A stretch of DNA of 64,000 bases from Acidimicrobiia bacterium (GTDB taxonomy: Bacteria > Actinomycetota > Acidimicrobiia > Spongiisociales > ZC4RG35), in contig JANQOU010000005.1 in the NCBI GenBank assembly GCA_028285585.1, positions 1 through 64,000 on the forward strand, written 5' to 3'. This document shows positions 33,348-40,668 of this stretch, piece after piece. Position numbers and translations under genes: made by a program. Numbering within the stretch: the first letter of the stretch is position 1; every line of letters starts with the position of its first letter. A model generated the notes under the pieces. That model was not told where the DNA came from. It did not search any database and saw only the letters and a program-made list of their open reading frames with translations.

Positions 33348-33520
33348 TGTTCCTCAAGAAAGCACGGTTTGAGCGCAGGCAAGCGACGTGCGCCCACCCT
33401 GAGCGAATCACCGGCACGGCCCACGGCATCCGACGCGAAGTCTGCAAGACCTGTGGCCACGTCAGTGTCAGTCACGAGAACGAAACCGTCACCCGCTTCT
33501 TCGACGCTCCGCGCGTCTGA
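33348..33520 (+). CDS. Small zinc-ribbon protein, paralogue of the 39.7-kb gene
   Basis: 57 residues from ATG 33348, with GGAGG six bases upstream. Metal-binding pattern CAHPE ... VCKTCGHVSVSHEN: Cys-x-His then Cys-x2-Cys, a one-zinc ribbon. The segment around CKTCGHVSV is nearly the same as CEKCGHVSV in the gene at 39733, so the two are paralogues. Small actinobacterial zinc ribbons of this kind are uncharacterised. Confidence 0.65.
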
Positions 33521-33549
33521 TTGGGAGAGCTGCTTCGTAGCATTGCTAC

Positions 33550-34128
33550 GTGGCCGAGCTTCCCGACGACCCCTACAACGATGAGCTCTACTTCGAGGAG
33601 CTCGAATACGAGCCACCCGAGCCACCGGCGTGGCGTCGACCTCTTCTCCTTGGGATAGCACTTGTCACGGCCGTGGCGATGGCTGGTGTCCCGGTCTACA
33701 ACCTGATAGCGGCTACGCGGACGCCCGTTGCCGCCAATGGCCTCGCCGTGTGCACCCACGACTACTGCATCGTCCACGATGCGATGCGCGAGCGTGATCT
33801 CGATCTCTCGATGAGTCGCTACGCCAATCAGCGTCTCGACGATGCCAGCGCCGAGCGCCTGGCACAGTCTCTAGCTGAGCAGTTCGGGACGGGACCGGTA
33901 TCGGTCGTTGTCCTCGATCAACTCCAGGGCGGTGTCGAAGGGAGCTTCAACCCGGCGACCCGCACCATCTTTCTTCGGCGGCCAGTGAGTGTCTGGACAG
34001 TGCTCCATGAGGTGGCGCACACCGAGGCGCCCGGTCATGGTGAAGACTTCATGGAGACACTCGCCGAGATGACCCGATGGCTCGACTCGGGTCTCGCCGA
34101 GGCCGCCATGGCCCAGGCAGCCATCTAG
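33550..34128 (+). CDS. Membrane-anchored minimal zincin-like metallopeptidase
   Basis: 192 residues from GTG 33550. An acidic N-terminus (Glu/Pro-rich) precedes one membrane span (PLLLGIALVTAVAMAGVPV, about 31-50) and an exported domain. The domain has HEVAH (153-157) followed by His163 in PGHGEDF, the zinc site of compact zincins. Cys68 and Cys73 could form a disulfide. The start codon sits in a CGTAGCATTGCTACG stem. Function and substrate unknown. The end overlaps the convergent glycosyltransferase gene by 4 bases. Confidence 0.7.
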   Translation: MAELPDDPYNDELYFEELEYEPPEPPAWRRPLLLGIALVTAVAMAGVPVYNLIAATRTPVAANGLAVCTHDYCIVHDAMRERDLDLSMSRYANQRLDDASAERLAQSLAEQFGTGPVSVVVLDQLQGGVEGSFNPATRTIFLRRPVSVWTVLHEVAHTEAPGHGEDFMETLAEMTRWLDSGLAEAAMAQAAI

Positions 34129-35195
34129 GCCAGTCTCTCGTCATACAGGGGAGCGACGGCCTCCCACGAAAACCGTTGCACATGAGCCGACGCTTGTCTC
34201 GAGATGTCCTCCCGGATCTCTTGGCCGGCCACCAGCCGATCAAGTTTGTAATCGAGGGCGTCGTCGGTGTCGTAGAGGATGTCTTCGAGCAGTTCATCAG
34301 GGACCAGCTCGGGATAGGAGAGGCCATTGGGAAGGACGGGTGCGGCACCTGCTGCCATCGCCTCGACGACTGCAACACCGAAGAACTCGTGTTTGGCCGT
34401 GCTGATGACGATGTTGGAGCGATTCAGGATGTCCCGGTAACTCTCCATGTCCGCGTAGCCGAAGTGATCGATCACATCCGATAGCCGACTTCTGGCGACA
34501 TCGAACTCGTTGGGGACGTTTCTGAAGTTCTCGCCGCAGATCGACAGCCGGAACTCAGCGCCCCGCTCTGCAAGTCGATACAACGCCTCGAACAGCCGAA
34601 CCGGGTCTTTGTCGTACTCCCAGCGTTGATTCCAGACGATGCTGGCGACTCTGCCCTCCGTTGCTGGTTTGCACCATGAAAGATCGACTCCGACCGGGAG
34701 GACCGACGACTTGCCGGCTACGGCATCTACGAGGCTTGTGTGGCGATGGTCGGGGAAGTGCCGAAGAAATCGCGGCAGGGCCTCGAACACGGAGTCGAGA
34801 TGGAACTGGCTGTTGAACCAGACCTCGTCGGCTCGGACCATCGATGACCAGTTCATGTAGGCGTAGGCCAGGTCGTCGCGCGCGGTGGGCGACAATGGGT
34901 AGGTCAGCTGGTTCTCGTGCATGTAGAGGACGGTCTTCGCCTTGGCCAGGCTCGGGCCCGTGTGGCCGAGAAACGACGGCAGGTCGAGCATGTCCGACGC
35001 CAGGATCACATCGGGAGCTTCGCGTTGGGATGCTTGCCGGCCCAGGGAGAGGGTTCCGCCGAACATCCGCCACTTCCAGAAACGACCGGGAAGCGACAGG
35101 ATCTGGACGTCATGAGCGCTGGCCGTGGCATAACCCTCGGCCCAGGCTTGGTGTGAGCCCGTCAGGTAAGGCTCCACGAGAAGGACCGAACTCAC
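34125..35195 (-). CDS. DUF3524 glycosyltransferase, tRNA-queuosine mannosyltransferase-like
   Basis: 356 residues. The N-terminal half carries the DUF3524 pattern: LLVEPYLTGSHQAWAEGY, PGRFWKWRMFGG and YMHENQLTYPLSP. The C-terminal half is a GT-B/GT4 domain with SIVWNQRWEYDKDP and the donor-site motif STAKHEFFGVAVVEAMAAG. In animals the DUF3524 protein adds mannose to queuosine in tRNA-Asp; bacterial members are less studied, and no queuosine gene is in this window. It should use a nucleotide-sugar in the cytoplasm, with no membrane span seen. Confidence 0.82.
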   Translation of the reverse strand: MSSVLLVEPYLTGSHQAWAEGYATASAHDVQILSLPGRFWKWRMFGGTLSLGRQASQREAPDVILASDMLDLPSFLGHTGPSLAKAKTVLYMHENQLTYPLSPTARDDLAYAYMNWSSMVRADEVWFNSQFHLDSVFEALPRFLRHFPDHRHTSLVDAVAGKSSVLPVGVDLSWCKPATEGRVASIVWNQRWEYDKDPVRLFEALYRLAERGAEFRLSICGENFRNVPNEFDVARSRLSDVIDHFGYADMESYRDILNRSNIVISTAKHEFFGVAVVEAMAAGAAPVLPNGLSYPELVPDELLEDILYDTDDALDYKLDRLVAGQEIREDISRQASAHVQRFSWEAVAPLYDERLA

Positions 35196-35213
35196 CGGGT
35201 CAACGTAGCCGCG

Positions 35214-35271
35214 TCAACTGTGCTGCATGTGGTTGCGTCCAAAGCGACGCTATGCAGCACTTTGAGATGGG
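35214..35271. repeat. Dispersed palindromic intergenic element, copy C
   Basis: Plus strand: TGTGCTGCAT, GGTTGCGTCCAAAGCGACGC, TATGCAGCACT. Outer arms TGCTGCAT / ATGCAGCA are perfect over eight pairs; inner arms GCGTC / GACGC are perfect over five. It lies between the DUF3524 gene start and the RRM gene end. Confidence 0.8.
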
Positions 35272-35316
35272 AGGGAGATTCAGGGCACCCGGGATCGAGT
35301 GCCCTGAATTGTCAGA

Positions 35317-35568
35317 TCAGGTGCGTGGCCTGGCGACGTTGACCTTCAGGTCACGCCCGCCGAAGTCACTGCCGTCGGTCGCCTCGATAGCCGCCTGCGC
35401 AGCGTTGTCGTCCTCCATCTCCACAAAGCCGAAGCCGCGGGACCGTCCGGTCTCACGGTCGCTTATGACCTGGGCCCGGGAAACGTCGCCATATTGGGCG
35501 AAGAGGTTCTCGAGGTCCTCATTGGTGGTGTTGAAGGGAAGGTTCCCGACATAGATGTTCGTTGCCAT
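35317..35568 (-). CDS. RRM-type RNA-binding protein
   Basis: 83 residues from ATG 35568; an open frame continues upstream but the RRM begins at this Met. It has one RNA recognition motif with RNP2 (IYVGNLPF) and RNP1 (RSRGFGFVEM), like the small glycine-rich-type Rbp proteins of cyanobacteria and other bacteria. These bind single-stranded RNA and are often induced by cold. The probable leader, about 190 bases to the lon stop, has an 18-bp hairpin that might regulate it. Confidence 0.92.
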   Translation of the reverse strand: MATNIYVGNLPFNTTNEDLENLFAQYGDVSRAQVISDRETGRSRGFGFVEMEDDNAAQAAIEATDGSDFGGRDLKVNVARPRT

Positions 35569-35644
35569 TGATGGTTTCTCCTGTTGTACGTCGTGTCCAG
35601 CTCCGCTGAGCCATCCGACGGAAGACAGAAGCAAAGCAAGTCCA

Positions 35645-35662
35645 GCACATCCTTGGATGTGC
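35645..35662 (-). promoter_or_regulatory. Perfect hairpin in the RRM gene 5' region
   Basis: GCACATCC-TT-GGATGTGC forms an 8-bp perfect stem about 77 bases upstream of the RRM start. It lies in the 193-base gap between lon and the RRM gene. It could be an RNA thermoswitch element, an operator or the lon terminator; there is no U-tract. Confidence 0.4.
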
Positions 35663-35761
35663 GGTAGAGACTCTACGCGTCTTTTGCGTCAGTATCTGCA
35701 ACCACGTCGGTCTACTTAGCTGCCGAGCCTCCTGCGGCTCTTCTTCCCGCTACCAGCCCGG

Positions 35762-38053
35762 CTAGCTCAAAGCGGCAGACAGGACGTCATCGGCGGTGTC
35801 CGCGATATGGAAGGTGAGCGCATCACGCACTTCTTCGGGGACCTCGTCGATGTCGATCTCGTTCCGCCGGGGGAGGATCACCTCGGTGAGCCCGGCCCGA
35901 TGTGCGGCCAACACCTTCTGCTTGAGGCCACCGATGGGCAGCACCTTGCCCTGAAGTGTGATCTCGCCGGTCATCCCAACTGTCTCCTTGACCGTGGTGT
36001 CGCTGAGGAGGGACACGAGAGCCGTGAGCATCGTGATGCCTGCCGACGGCCCGTCCTTGGGGATGGCACCGGCGGGCACATGGAGATGCACCCGGCCCTT
36101 TGCCTTCTCTGGGTCCACACCCAACTCATCGGCGTGGGCCTCCACATAGGAGAGAGCGATCTGGGCAGATTCCTTCATCACGTCACCGAGTTGCCCGGTG
36201 AGGGTCAGGCCCGGGTCCCCGTCTTTGATCGTGGCTTCGATGAACAAGACGTCGCCGCCGGCGCCTGTGACGGCCAGGCCGGTCGCAACCCCAGGGACAT
36301 CGGTTCTGTCGGCAGCCTCGTCCTTCCAGACTTTGGGCTTGCCGAGGTACTCCTGGACGTCGCCCTCGTCGACGATGATCGGCAGTGATTCCTTGCCACC
36401 GGCTACCTGGGTCGCCACCTTCCGGCTCAACTTGCCCAACTCGCGTTCCAGGTTCCTGACACCGGCTTCCCTGGTGTAACGATCGACGACAGTGGCCAAT
36501 GCGTCTTCGGTCACCTCGAGCTCTTCTGGCTCCAGCCCGGTGCTGCGGAGCTGGCGGGGGAGCAGGTGGTCGCGGGCGATCTCAACCTTCTCGTTGTCGG
36601 TGTATCCGTCGATCCGGATCACCTCTGTTCGGTCGAGCAGCGGGCCCGGGATCGTCTCGAGGACATTGGCTGTTGCGATGAACAACACCTCGGAGAGGTC
36701 GAGATCCACTTCGAGATAGTGGTCGCGGAAAGTGTGGTTCTGAGCCGGGTCGAGCACCTCGAGCAGTGCCGACGACGGGTCTCCCCTCCAGTCGTTGCCG
36801 ACCTTGTCCATCTCATCCAAGAGGAAGACCGGGTTCATGGTCCCAGCTTCGGTCAGTGCCCGTGCGATTCGGCCGGGGCGAGCCCCGACATAAGTGCGCC
36901 GGTGGCCCCGGATCTCCGCCTCGTCGCGAACACCGCCGAGAGCGACGCGGACAAACTTCCTGCCGAGGGCGCGAGCCACGGATTCGCCCAGCGAGGTCTT
37001 ACCCACTCCGGGCGGGCCGGCCAACAGGAGGATGGCTCCACTGTTGCGCTCGTCTCCTTCGTCGAGGCCGCGTTCTTTCCGGAGCTTTCGCACCGCGAGG
37101 TGCTCGACAATCCGCTCCTTGACGTCGTGGAGACCGGTGTGATCGGCGTCGAGCACGGTCCATGCCTCGTCGAGGTTGAGGCGGTCCTCCGAGGCGGTTC
37201 CCCAAGGGAGGTCGAACATCGTATCGAGCCAGGTCCTGATCCAGGAATGCTCTGGTGACTGCTCGCTCATTCGCTCCAGACGGTCGATCTCCTTGGCGAT
37301 CGACTCGCTCACCTCTTCCGGCAGATCGCGCTCTTCGAGCTTGGTGCGGTACTCGGAAGAGACGTCTGCCTCCTCGCCAAGCTCCTTTTTGATCGCATCG
37401 AGCTGCTGTCTGAGGATGTACTCCTTCTGGCTCTTCTCGATGCGCTCGCTCGCCTCGTCCCGAACCTTGCGACGCAGCTCGAGGTCGGCAAGAACCTCCG
37501 TCATCCATTCGAGGAGCAGGCCCAGCCTGTGCCTGATGTCCAGCGCCTCCAGCAGCTCGATCTTCTGCGCCAGGGACAGGTCGGGGGAGTAGACGGCCAG
37601 GTCGGCGAGCCGGGAGGGGTTGTCCATCGACAGGAGCCGCTCGGCGACCCCGGCGAGGCCCCTGTTCTCGAGGACTGCTGTGACCACCGCTCGATACTCG
37701 GTGACGAGCTCTTCGAGAGGCTCGTCGATGATGTCGACCTCGGGGTAGGTCTCGGCTTCCACCCAGAGTGCGCCGTTCTCGTCTGTTGATCCGGCGCCGA
37801 CTCTGGCTCGGGCGACACCGGAGACGACCACGTTGCCTTCGTCGTCAGACTGGAGGTCGGCGATGGCGCCGACCGCGGCATACCGCCCGTCGAGACGGGG
37901 CACCACGAGTATCTGGCCGTTCGAGCGCTGGGTGGCGGCGATCGCCGTTTTTCCTTCCTGAGTCTCGACGCTGATCGTCACCACCATGTGTGGGAAGACG
38001 ACTCCGTTGTGGAGGGGGAGGACCGGGAGGGTGAGCTGAGCTGTGTCTGGCAT
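35762..38053 (-). CDS. lon: ATP-dependent Lon protease
   Basis: 763 residues from ATG 38053, which is preceded by AGGAAT; the open frame continues upstream to 38335 but Lon begins at this Met. Order: LON N-terminal substrate domain (about 6-195), AAA+ with Walker A GPPGVGKT (346-353) and Walker B FLLDEMDK (410-417), then the S16 peptidase domain with Ser670 (KDGPSAG) and Lys711 (GGLK). It degrades misfolded and regulatory proteins in the cytoplasm. A HAIR-like inverted repeat 66 bases upstream suggests HspR-type heat-shock control. Confidence 0.97.
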   Translation of the reverse strand: MPDTAQLTLPVLPLHNGVVFPHMVVTISVETQEGKTAIAATQRSNGQILVVPRLDGRYAAVGAIADLQSDDEGNVVVSGVARARVGAGSTDENGALWVEAETYPEVDIIDEPLEELVTEYRAVVTAVLENRGLAGVAERLLSMDNPSRLADLAVYSPDLSLAQKIELLEALDIRHRLGLLLEWMTEVLADLELRRKVRDEASERIEKSQKEYILRQQLDAIKKELGEEADVSSEYRTKLEERDLPEEVSESIAKEIDRLERMSEQSPEHSWIRTWLDTMFDLPWGTASEDRLNLDEAWTVLDADHTGLHDVKERIVEHLAVRKLRKERGLDEGDERNSGAILLLAGPPGVGKTSLGESVARALGRKFVRVALGGVRDEAEIRGHRRTYVGARPGRIARALTEAGTMNPVFLLDEMDKVGNDWRGDPSSALLEVLDPAQNHTFRDHYLEVDLDLSEVLFIATANVLETIPGPLLDRTEVIRIDGYTDNEKVEIARDHLLPRQLRSTGLEPEELEVTEDALATVVDRYTREAGVRNLERELGKLSRKVATQVAGGKESLPIIVDEGDVQEYLGKPKVWKDEAADRTDVPGVATGLAVTGAGGDVLFIEATIKDGDPGLTLTGQLGDVMKESAQIALSYVEAHADELGVDPEKAKGRVHLHVPAGAIPKDGPSAGITMLTALVSLLSDTTVKETVGMTGEITLQGKVLPIGGLKQKVLAAHRAGLTEVILPRRNEIDIDEVPEEVRDALTFHIADTADDVLSAALS

Positions 38054-38118
38054 CTGAGGAATTCCTATCCGTGCTGCGAGTTTCGGGCAACTGATATGAC
38101 ACGGAGAATATTCCAAAT

Positions 38119-38137
38119 CTGAGCATATTTCGCTCAG
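38119..38137 (-). promoter_or_regulatory. HAIR-like inverted repeat upstream of lon
   Basis: CTGAGC-N7-GCTCAG, 6-bp arms with a 7-base gap. The HspR operator (HAIR) is CTTGAGT-N7-ACTCAAG, so gap and core are shared with changed ends. CTGACA and TATGCT on the minus strand could be -35 and -10 elements around it, with 15 bases between them. lon is a known HspR target in streptomycetes. Confidence 0.5.
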
Positions 38138-38199
38138 GTTTTTGTCAGTACTGGTTTGGGGTGCCGCGGGTGCGCACCGGCCCTGTTGTTTGCGAACCC

Positions 38200-38244
38200 T
38201 GCGTGTGCAGAAAGGAGTACCAGGTACTCCTTTCTGCACACGCA
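38200..38244. terminator. 45-bp near-perfect palindrome downstream of the TetR gene
   Basis: Arms 38200-38221 and 38223-38244 are perfect reverse complements of 22 bases around one central A. Each arm contains GTGTGCAGAAAGGAGTACC or its complement. It begins 19 bases after the TetR stop on the minus strand and lies about 60 bases upstream of the lon control region. It may be a terminator, although no U-tract follows on either strand. Confidence 0.5.
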
Positions 38245-38262
38245 CACCCGCGCATGGCACGA

Positions 38263-38898
38263 TCAGTTGAGTCGTGCCTCGAGTCCGTCGAGGATGATCT
38301 CCAGCCCGAACATGTACTCGCGGTCCCATTGGCATTCGGAGAGGAGAGGGCCGAGAGCAGCAACATGGGGGTAGCGCTCCTCGTTCTCGGCCATCATCGC
38401 TTGCAGGTTGCTCAACTTCTGTTCCATCACGCCCGGGTTTGTCGCAGCCTGAGATGCGTACCCCATGGTGTGCGAAGCCAGCATCTGCCAGCCGTGGTGG
38501 ATGTCCTCATCGTTGAGCCCGGCGTTGCGAAGCCGGCCGACGACCTCGTTCATGAAGCTGAGGGCGGAGGGCCCGAAGTTGCCACGCTGCATCAGCGTGA
38601 TGACCGCCCAGCTGTGCGTCCAGAGGATCTCCATGGCCGAGGCGCAGATGTCACGAATCCCCGTTCTCCAGTCGACACCTTCGGAGGGCATCTCGATCGA
38701 CTCGAACACGTAGTTGATCATGCCGTCGTAGATGTCGTCTTTGTTGTCTACGTGGTTGTAGAGCGACATGGCTTCGACACCCAGCTCTGCCCCTAGCTTT
38801 CGCATGGAAAGGTCATCGATGCCGTGCTCGTCGGCGAAGGCAACAGCTGCCTCGATGATTCGTTCCCGTGTCAGGGGCAGGCGCTCGGTCGTGGTCAC
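38263..38898 (-). CDS. TetR-family regulator with TetR-type C-terminal domain
   Basis: 211 residues, GTG start. N-terminal helix-turn-helix: REIIEAAVAFADEHGIDDLSM-type pattern with LGVEAMSLYNHVDNKDDI as recognition part. The C-terminal part has the WRTGIRDICASAMEIL and HHGWQMLASHTMGY segments seen in the tetracycline-repressor-like C domain. A TTTAC-ATC-GTAAA palindrome covers the probable -10 box (TACGAT), seven bases before the GTG, so the gene is probably leaderless and self-repressed. No neighbouring target gene is obvious. Confidence 0.9.
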   Translation of the reverse strand: MTTTERLPLTRERIIEAAVAFADEHGIDDLSMRKLGAELGVEAMSLYNHVDNKDDIYDGMINYVFESIEMPSEGVDWRTGIRDICASAMEILWTHSWAVITLMQRGNFGPSALSFMNEVVGRLRNAGLNDEDIHHGWQMLASHTMGYASQAATNPGVMEQKLSNLQAMMAENEERYPHVAALGPLLSECQWDREYMFGLEIILDGLEARLN

Positions 38899-38900
38899 GG

Positions 38901-38913
38901 TTTACATCGTAAA
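38901..38913 (-). promoter_or_regulatory. Operator overlapping the -10 of the TetR gene
   Basis: TTTAC-ATC-GTAAA, a perfect inverted repeat two bases upstream of the GTG start. The -10 candidate TACGAT lies inside it, which would let the repressor block its own promoter. Confidence 0.55.
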
Positions 38914-38934
38914 TTGCTGTCGGGCTACCGCTAC

Positions 38935-39261
38935 CTAGGTGTTTGAGGGCCCCTTGGCCACGCGGTCGTAGACCTGGTGGTCGACGAGATCGTCGTATTC
39001 CGGATTCTTGGCTAGGAACGACGCCACGTACGGACAGAGCGGGACGATCTTGCCGCCTTTGGCCCGCACGTCGTCGAGGGCGTAGCGAACCAACTGCTTG
39101 GCAAGTCCACGGCCCGTGTATCCGTCGTTGACCACAGTGTGTGGGAAGAAGTAGAGGTGCTCATGGCGAAGGTGGTAGACGGTGAAGGCCGCGACATCTC
39201 CTCCGACATCGGCGACGTACCGCTCGTTCTCGGGGTCGTCGCGGAACGTGGCCGTCTCCAT
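38935..39261 (-). CDS. GNAT-family N-acetyltransferase, YjdJ-like short form
   Basis: 108 residues, the length of the short GNAT family. It has VAAFTVYHLRHEHLYFFPHTVV, then the acetyl-CoA loop DGYTGRGLAKQLVRYALDD and the C-terminal CPYVASFLAKNPEYDDLV, which is diagnostic of this family. It likely transfers acetyl groups to small amines or protein residues, substrate unknown. It is upstream of the TetR gene on the same strand with a 36-base gap, but that gap contains the TetR operator. Confidence 0.88.
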   Translation of the reverse strand: METATFRDDPENERYVADVGGDVAAFTVYHLRHEHLYFFPHTVVNDGYTGRGLAKQLVRYALDDVRAKGGKIVPLCPYVASFLAKNPEYDDLVDHQVYDRVAKGPSNT

Positions 39262-39296
39262 GACCTGAAGTTACCCCGTGGATAGCCTTGTCCCGG

Positions 39297-39623
39297 ATGC
39301 AAGAGCTGGCCGAGCAACTACGGGACCGCAAAGTGCAGTTGGAAGGCGAGCTGGCTCGTCTAACCAAGCCTCCTGAGCAGGGCGCCGGTGTTGGGTTCGG
39401 CAAGCGCGTGGGCGACGGGACCACAGAGGCGGTGGAGCGACTCGCCACCACGGCGACCGCACGCTCGATCTCGGCCTCGATCAAGGAGATCGATGTCGCT
39501 CTAACCAAGATCGAAGCCGGTTCCTACGGGGTATGTGACGGTTGCGGGAGCCAGATCGGGGCGGCACGGCTCGAAGCTCGCCCAGCTACGGCGCTGTGCG
39601 TCGAATGTGCCTCGGCCGGCTGA
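39297..39623 (+). CDS. DksA/TraR-type zinc-finger protein
   Basis: 108 residues from ATG 39297; TTG 39288 is also in frame. An N-terminal coiled-coil part (MQELAEQLRDRKVQLEGELARL) is followed by the C4 zinc finger CDGCGSQI ... CVEC. The segment IDVALTKIEAGSYGVCDGCG is the family signature. DksA-like proteins bind RNA polymerase through the secondary channel; the actinobacterial short forms may use only part of that mechanism, as the Asp pair at the coiled-coil tip is not evident. Confidence 0.88.
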   Translation: MQELAEQLRDRKVQLEGELARLTKPPEQGAGVGFGKRVGDGTTEAVERLATTATARSISASIKEIDVALTKIEAGSYGVCDGCGSQIGAARLEARPATALCVECASAG

Positions 39624-39732
39624 CCCATCAGATCAACTGACTAGTCCTTGTTGTGGTGTCTCACAGTCATGCTTTGCCTGGCGATCCGCCGATCTACCTT
39701 GTCGGGAGAAGAGGGAAACGGAGGCGTCTCGC

Positions 39733-40059
39733 ATGTCGAGCAGTCGCAGGATCGTTCAGTGTCAGCACAGGCAGACGATCAGCACAATTCACGCAGGGTT
39801 GGAGAGGATCGTGTGTGAGAAGTGCGGGCACGTCAGTGTCAAGTACATCGAGAGCACGCTGCTGGTCGAACGCGACATGGACGACTCCAGCAGCGAGCCG
39901 GGAGCCGGATGCGGTTGGTGCCTGGCGCCGGTTGAGTTCCTCATCCCTGGGGGCAAGGCCTGTGGGATCCACGCATGGAGAGAGGCTTCCCGACAGCTCA
40001 CCCTCGGCTCTGAGCCTTGGATCCCGATCGAGATCGACCAACCAACCACCACCCGCTAA
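39733..40059 (+). CDS. Small zinc-binding protein, paralogue of the 33.3-kb gene
   Basis: 108 residues from ATG 39733, with GGAGG eight bases upstream; the longer frame from 39535 overlaps the DksA-type gene. It has a first ribbon, VQCQH ... IVCEKCGHVSVKY, related to the protein at 33348, and a second Cys/His set, CGWCLAP ... ACGIHAW. Two zinc sites are likely. No enzyme motif is visible. Function unknown; nucleic-acid or protein binding is possible. Confidence 0.65.
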   Translation: MSSSRRIVQCQHRQTISTIHAGLERIVCEKCGHVSVKYIESTLLVERDMDDSSSEPGAGCGWCLAPVEFLIPGGKACGIHAWREASRQLTLGSEPWIPIEIDQPTTTR

Positions 40060-40060
40060 C

Positions 40061-40110
40061 CCCCCCTACTGCGAACCTCAGGTAAACCCCCTACTGCGAA
40101 CCTCAGGTAA
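40061..40110. repeat. Tandem 24-bp direct repeat upstream of the VOC gene
   Basis: CCCCCTACTGCGAACCTCAG plus GTAA occurs at 40062-40085 and again at 40087-40110, identical, one base apart. CCTCAGG inside each unit is self-complementary. The 138-base gap between the zinc-binding gene and the VOC gene holds nothing else. It may be a pair of activator or repressor sites. Confidence 0.75.
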
Positions 40111-40197
40111 TACCAGCCAGATACGGGTCCTATAGCCTCAAGTTGACGTCGTCGCCGCGTCATCGACACGGTGCCAGCCCATACATGGAGGTGTTTG

Positions 40198-40611
40198 ATG
40201 GCTCATGGAATCCAGATCGTGTTCGCGTGTGAGGACCCGGCCCGAATGACGGTCTTCTGGTCGGAAGCACTTGGCTACATCCCCCAGCCGCCTCCTGAGG
40301 GTTTCGAGAGCTGGGAGCAGTTTGCCGACCAGGTGGGCATCCCGGAAGAACGGAGAAACGACATTGGTGCCGTCGTCGACCCCGATGGGGTCGGTCCCCG
40401 GATCCTGTTCGAGCGGTGGGACGGCGGAGCGCCGAATCAGCGAGTTCACATCGACGTCAACTCGGTGCACGAAACCCCGGCAACACTGGAGTCGGAACGG
40501 GAGCGTCTCGAAGGCCTGGGTGCCACGTTTCACCGCGAAGCCACCGGGATGGCAGGGGAGACATGGATCGAGATGTTCGACCCCGAAGGGAACTGGTTCT
40601 GCGTGCAATGA
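40198..40611 (+). CDS. VOC/glyoxalase-like domain protein
   Basis: 137 residues from ATG 40198, with GGAGG seven bases upstream. One full VOC module in two beta-alpha-beta-beta-beta halves: IQIVFACEDPARMTVFWSEALGY, then VHIDVNSVHETPATL and WIEMFDPEGNWFCV. The family includes glyoxalases, dioxygenases and drug-binding proteins; the metal ligand positions are not clear, so it may be a binding protein. Its stop codon lies inside a 28-bp palindrome shared with the convergent regulator gene. Confidence 0.85.
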   Translation: MAHGIQIVFACEDPARMTVFWSEALGYIPQPPPEGFESWEQFADQVGIPEERRNDIGAVVDPDGVGPRILFERWDGGAPNQRVHIDVNSVHETPATLESERERLEGLGATFHREATGMAGETWIEMFDPEGNWFCVQ

Positions 40612-40664
40612 CACGCGTTGCTATAGCAACGCGTGTCGGTCAGCGCGACGTCTTGCTATAGCAA
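40610..40664. terminator. Paired TTGCTATAGCAA palindromes between convergent genes
   Basis: A perfect 28-bp palindrome (40610-40637, arms GACACGCGTTGC and GCAACGCGTGTC around TATA) overlaps the VOC stop. A second TTGCTATAGCAA (40653-40664) follows five bases from the regulator stop. Each transcript would form a TATA-loop hairpin right after its own stop codon, so this is probably a bidirectional terminator. Confidence 0.6.
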
Positions 40665-40668
40665 CGGG

